The notes beneath the pieces are model-generated. The model saw nothing but the letters and a program-made list of their open reading frames with translations. It searched no databases and was not told the origin of the DNA. From Pseudarthrobacter defluvii (GTDB lineage: Bacteria; Actinomycetota; Actinomycetes; Actinomycetales; Micrococcaceae): a stretch of 64,000 nucleotides of DNA. The translations under genes and the position numbers were made by a program. Every line of letters starts with the position of its first letter. Position 1 is the stretch's first letter. Positions 63,094-64,000 of the stretch are shown piece by piece. The stretch covers positions 1,860,001-1,924,000 of the forward strand of contig NZ_JAUSYG010000001.1 in the NCBI RefSeq assembly GCF_030816725.1, given 5' to 3'.

Positions 63094-64000
63094 TCACCCA
63101 TAAGCCCGCAGCCAACGGGCCAGCCGCGAGTAGGCATCGGACCGGATTGGCTCGGGGGAGAGGAATACGTCGTGCAGCGCCCCGTCAATCCGCTCGAGGG
63201 TCACAGTCCGGCCCAGGGTCAACGCCCGGGCGCTGATGGTATTGACGTCCAGGACGGCGTCGGTACGGCGCATCTCCTCGGACCAAAGGAGCCCGTTGGC
63301 GCTGCCCTTGGACAGCAGGACCAAGACCGGTGCCTCGATGCCAAGGCCGCGCGCCACCCGGGAATGCCCGGCGAGTACCGCCCGCAGCCAGCCGGCACGT
63401 ACCGGGAAAGCCATCCGGGGGCGGTAGCGCTCGTCAAGCGGCCACTCGCCGTCCGCAGCGCTGCTGATGGTGCGCCAGTAATGGCCGCGCTCCGGCAGGC
63501 GCAGGACGGTCTGCGGCCGGATCCGGGCCACGGGGCGCACCATGCTGGACGCCGCCCGCCGCACGAGTGAACTGCCGTGCATCTCAAGCCAGGGACTGTT
63601 GAGAACGAGCAGCGAAACGGCCTCGGGGTGGCGGCTGGTCCAAAGCGCTGCCACCAGTCCGCCGGTGGAATGGCCCATCAAGGCCAGTGGCCCGGGGCCG
63701 CTTTCCCCGCCGATGATGCGCCATGCTTCTTCGATCTCCGCGTCGTAGGCGGTGAGGTCCGCCACATACCCGCCCGGTGATTCCGGACGGAGGCTGCGTC
63801 CGTGGTTGTGCATGTCCAGGGCGTAGAAGTCATATCCCGCCCCAGCCCAAAAACGGGCCAGTTCCACGTTGAAGAAGTAGTCACTCCAACCGTGCAGGAA
63901 CAACACAGCGCCGCGGCGGTCGCCCCCGGCGCCGCGGTCCGGGTCAGGCCGGAGCCGTACCAGCGTTGCCGTCCGCTCCACACCGTCAGATCCGGTGGCC
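63094..64000 (-). CDS. Alpha/beta hydrolase (monoacylglycerol lipase-like), cut by window end
   Basis: At least 302 residues; the frame stays open to the window edge, with a GTG at 63981 as a possible internal start. Motifs: AVLFLHGWSDYFFN near residue 30, YALDMHNHGRSLRP, the nucleophile elbow LMGHSTGGLVAALW, and the catalytic His in IDGALHDVFLSPEP near the C terminus. It resembles serine hydrolases of the monoacylglycerol lipase/lysophospholipase type. Convergent with uppS (2-bp gap), no terminator between them. Confidence 0.85.
   Translation of the reverse strand, partial: ATGSDGVERTATLVRLRPDPDRGAGGDRRGAVLFLHGWSDYFFNVELARFWAGAGYDFYALDMHNHGRSLRPESPGGYVADLTAYDAEIEEAWRIIGGESGPGPLALMGHSTGGLVAALWTSRHPEAVSLLVLNSPWLEMHGSSLVRRAASSMVRPVARIRPQTVLRLPERGHYWRTISSAADGEWPLDERYRPRMAFPVRAGWLRAVLAGHSRVARGLGIEAPVLVLLSKGSANGLLWSEEMRRTDAVLDVNTISARALTLGRTVTLERIDGALHDVFLSPEPIRSDAYSRLARWLRAYG

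Overview
This window is a high-GC (roughly two thirds G+C) chromosomal segment of an actinobacterium. The protein sequences and gene order fit the Micrococcaceae (Arthrobacter/Pseudarthrobacter type). Signs of this are many GTG and TTG starts, an actinobacterial mIHF gene between pyrF and gmk, the aroE-aroC-aroK-aroB...efp-nusB and pyrR-pyrB-pyrC-x-carA-carB-pyrF orders, DUF3097, a PriA without helicase motifs, and an EF-P of the actinobacterial type. I saw no prophage, insertion sequence, CRISPR array, rRNA or tRNA gene; essentially all of it is core housekeeping DNA plus a few accessory genes.

Layout. 1-4850: the end of aroE, then aroC, aroK and aroB (shikimate pathway) with a small TPR-like gene, efp and nusB, closed by a perfect bidirectional hairpin shared with a convergent PrsW-like membrane protease. 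6300-21515: a long co-directional pyrimidine block (pyrR, pyrB, pyrC, a small membrane protein, carA, carB, pyrF) running on into mihF, gmk, rpoZ, coaBC, metK and priA. The pyr leader contains a PyrR-type RNA hairpin just before the ribosome binding site. 21546-25433: minus-strand accessory genes (glycosyltransferase, alpha/beta hydrolase, aldo/keto reductase, SorC-type regulator). 25541-29759: glpD-glpF-glpK for glycerol use, divergent from the SorC regulator with a palindrome between them. 29845-31389: an FAD/Rieske fusion oxidoreductase.

31503-34203: leuS preceded by a short Leu-rich leader peptide and an intrinsic terminator, which is a classic attenuator layout. Then come degV, two lipoproteins, comEA-comEC-holA, and rpsT on the opposite strand. 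42135-50564: an orphan MazF/PemK-like protein, lepA, hemW, DUF4870, DUF3097, and hrcA-dnaJ2-rsmE with a CIRCE operator. 50551-55687: a GerMN lipoprotein and phoH-ybeY-CBS/CorC-era. 55785-59408: an LCP-family cell-wall ligase and a convergent M13 metallopeptidase. 59524-63091: leuA with its own Leu-codon leader peptide and an 11-bp long-range RNA helix, then recO and uppS. The window ends inside a minus-strand alpha/beta hydrolase.

The most interesting signals are in the non-coding DNA. Two leucine leader peptides, probably translated from leaderless transcripts, sit in front of leuS and leuA, so one signal (charged tRNA-Leu) could control both leucine synthesis and its charging. There are also the PyrR-binding hairpin, a palindrome with an imperfect second copy at the glycerol locus, a very clean 20-bp palindrome upstream of the GerMN lipoprotein, and an 18-bp tandem repeat near rpsT. 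Several proteins also depart from their textbook families: PriA, ComEC and DUF3097.
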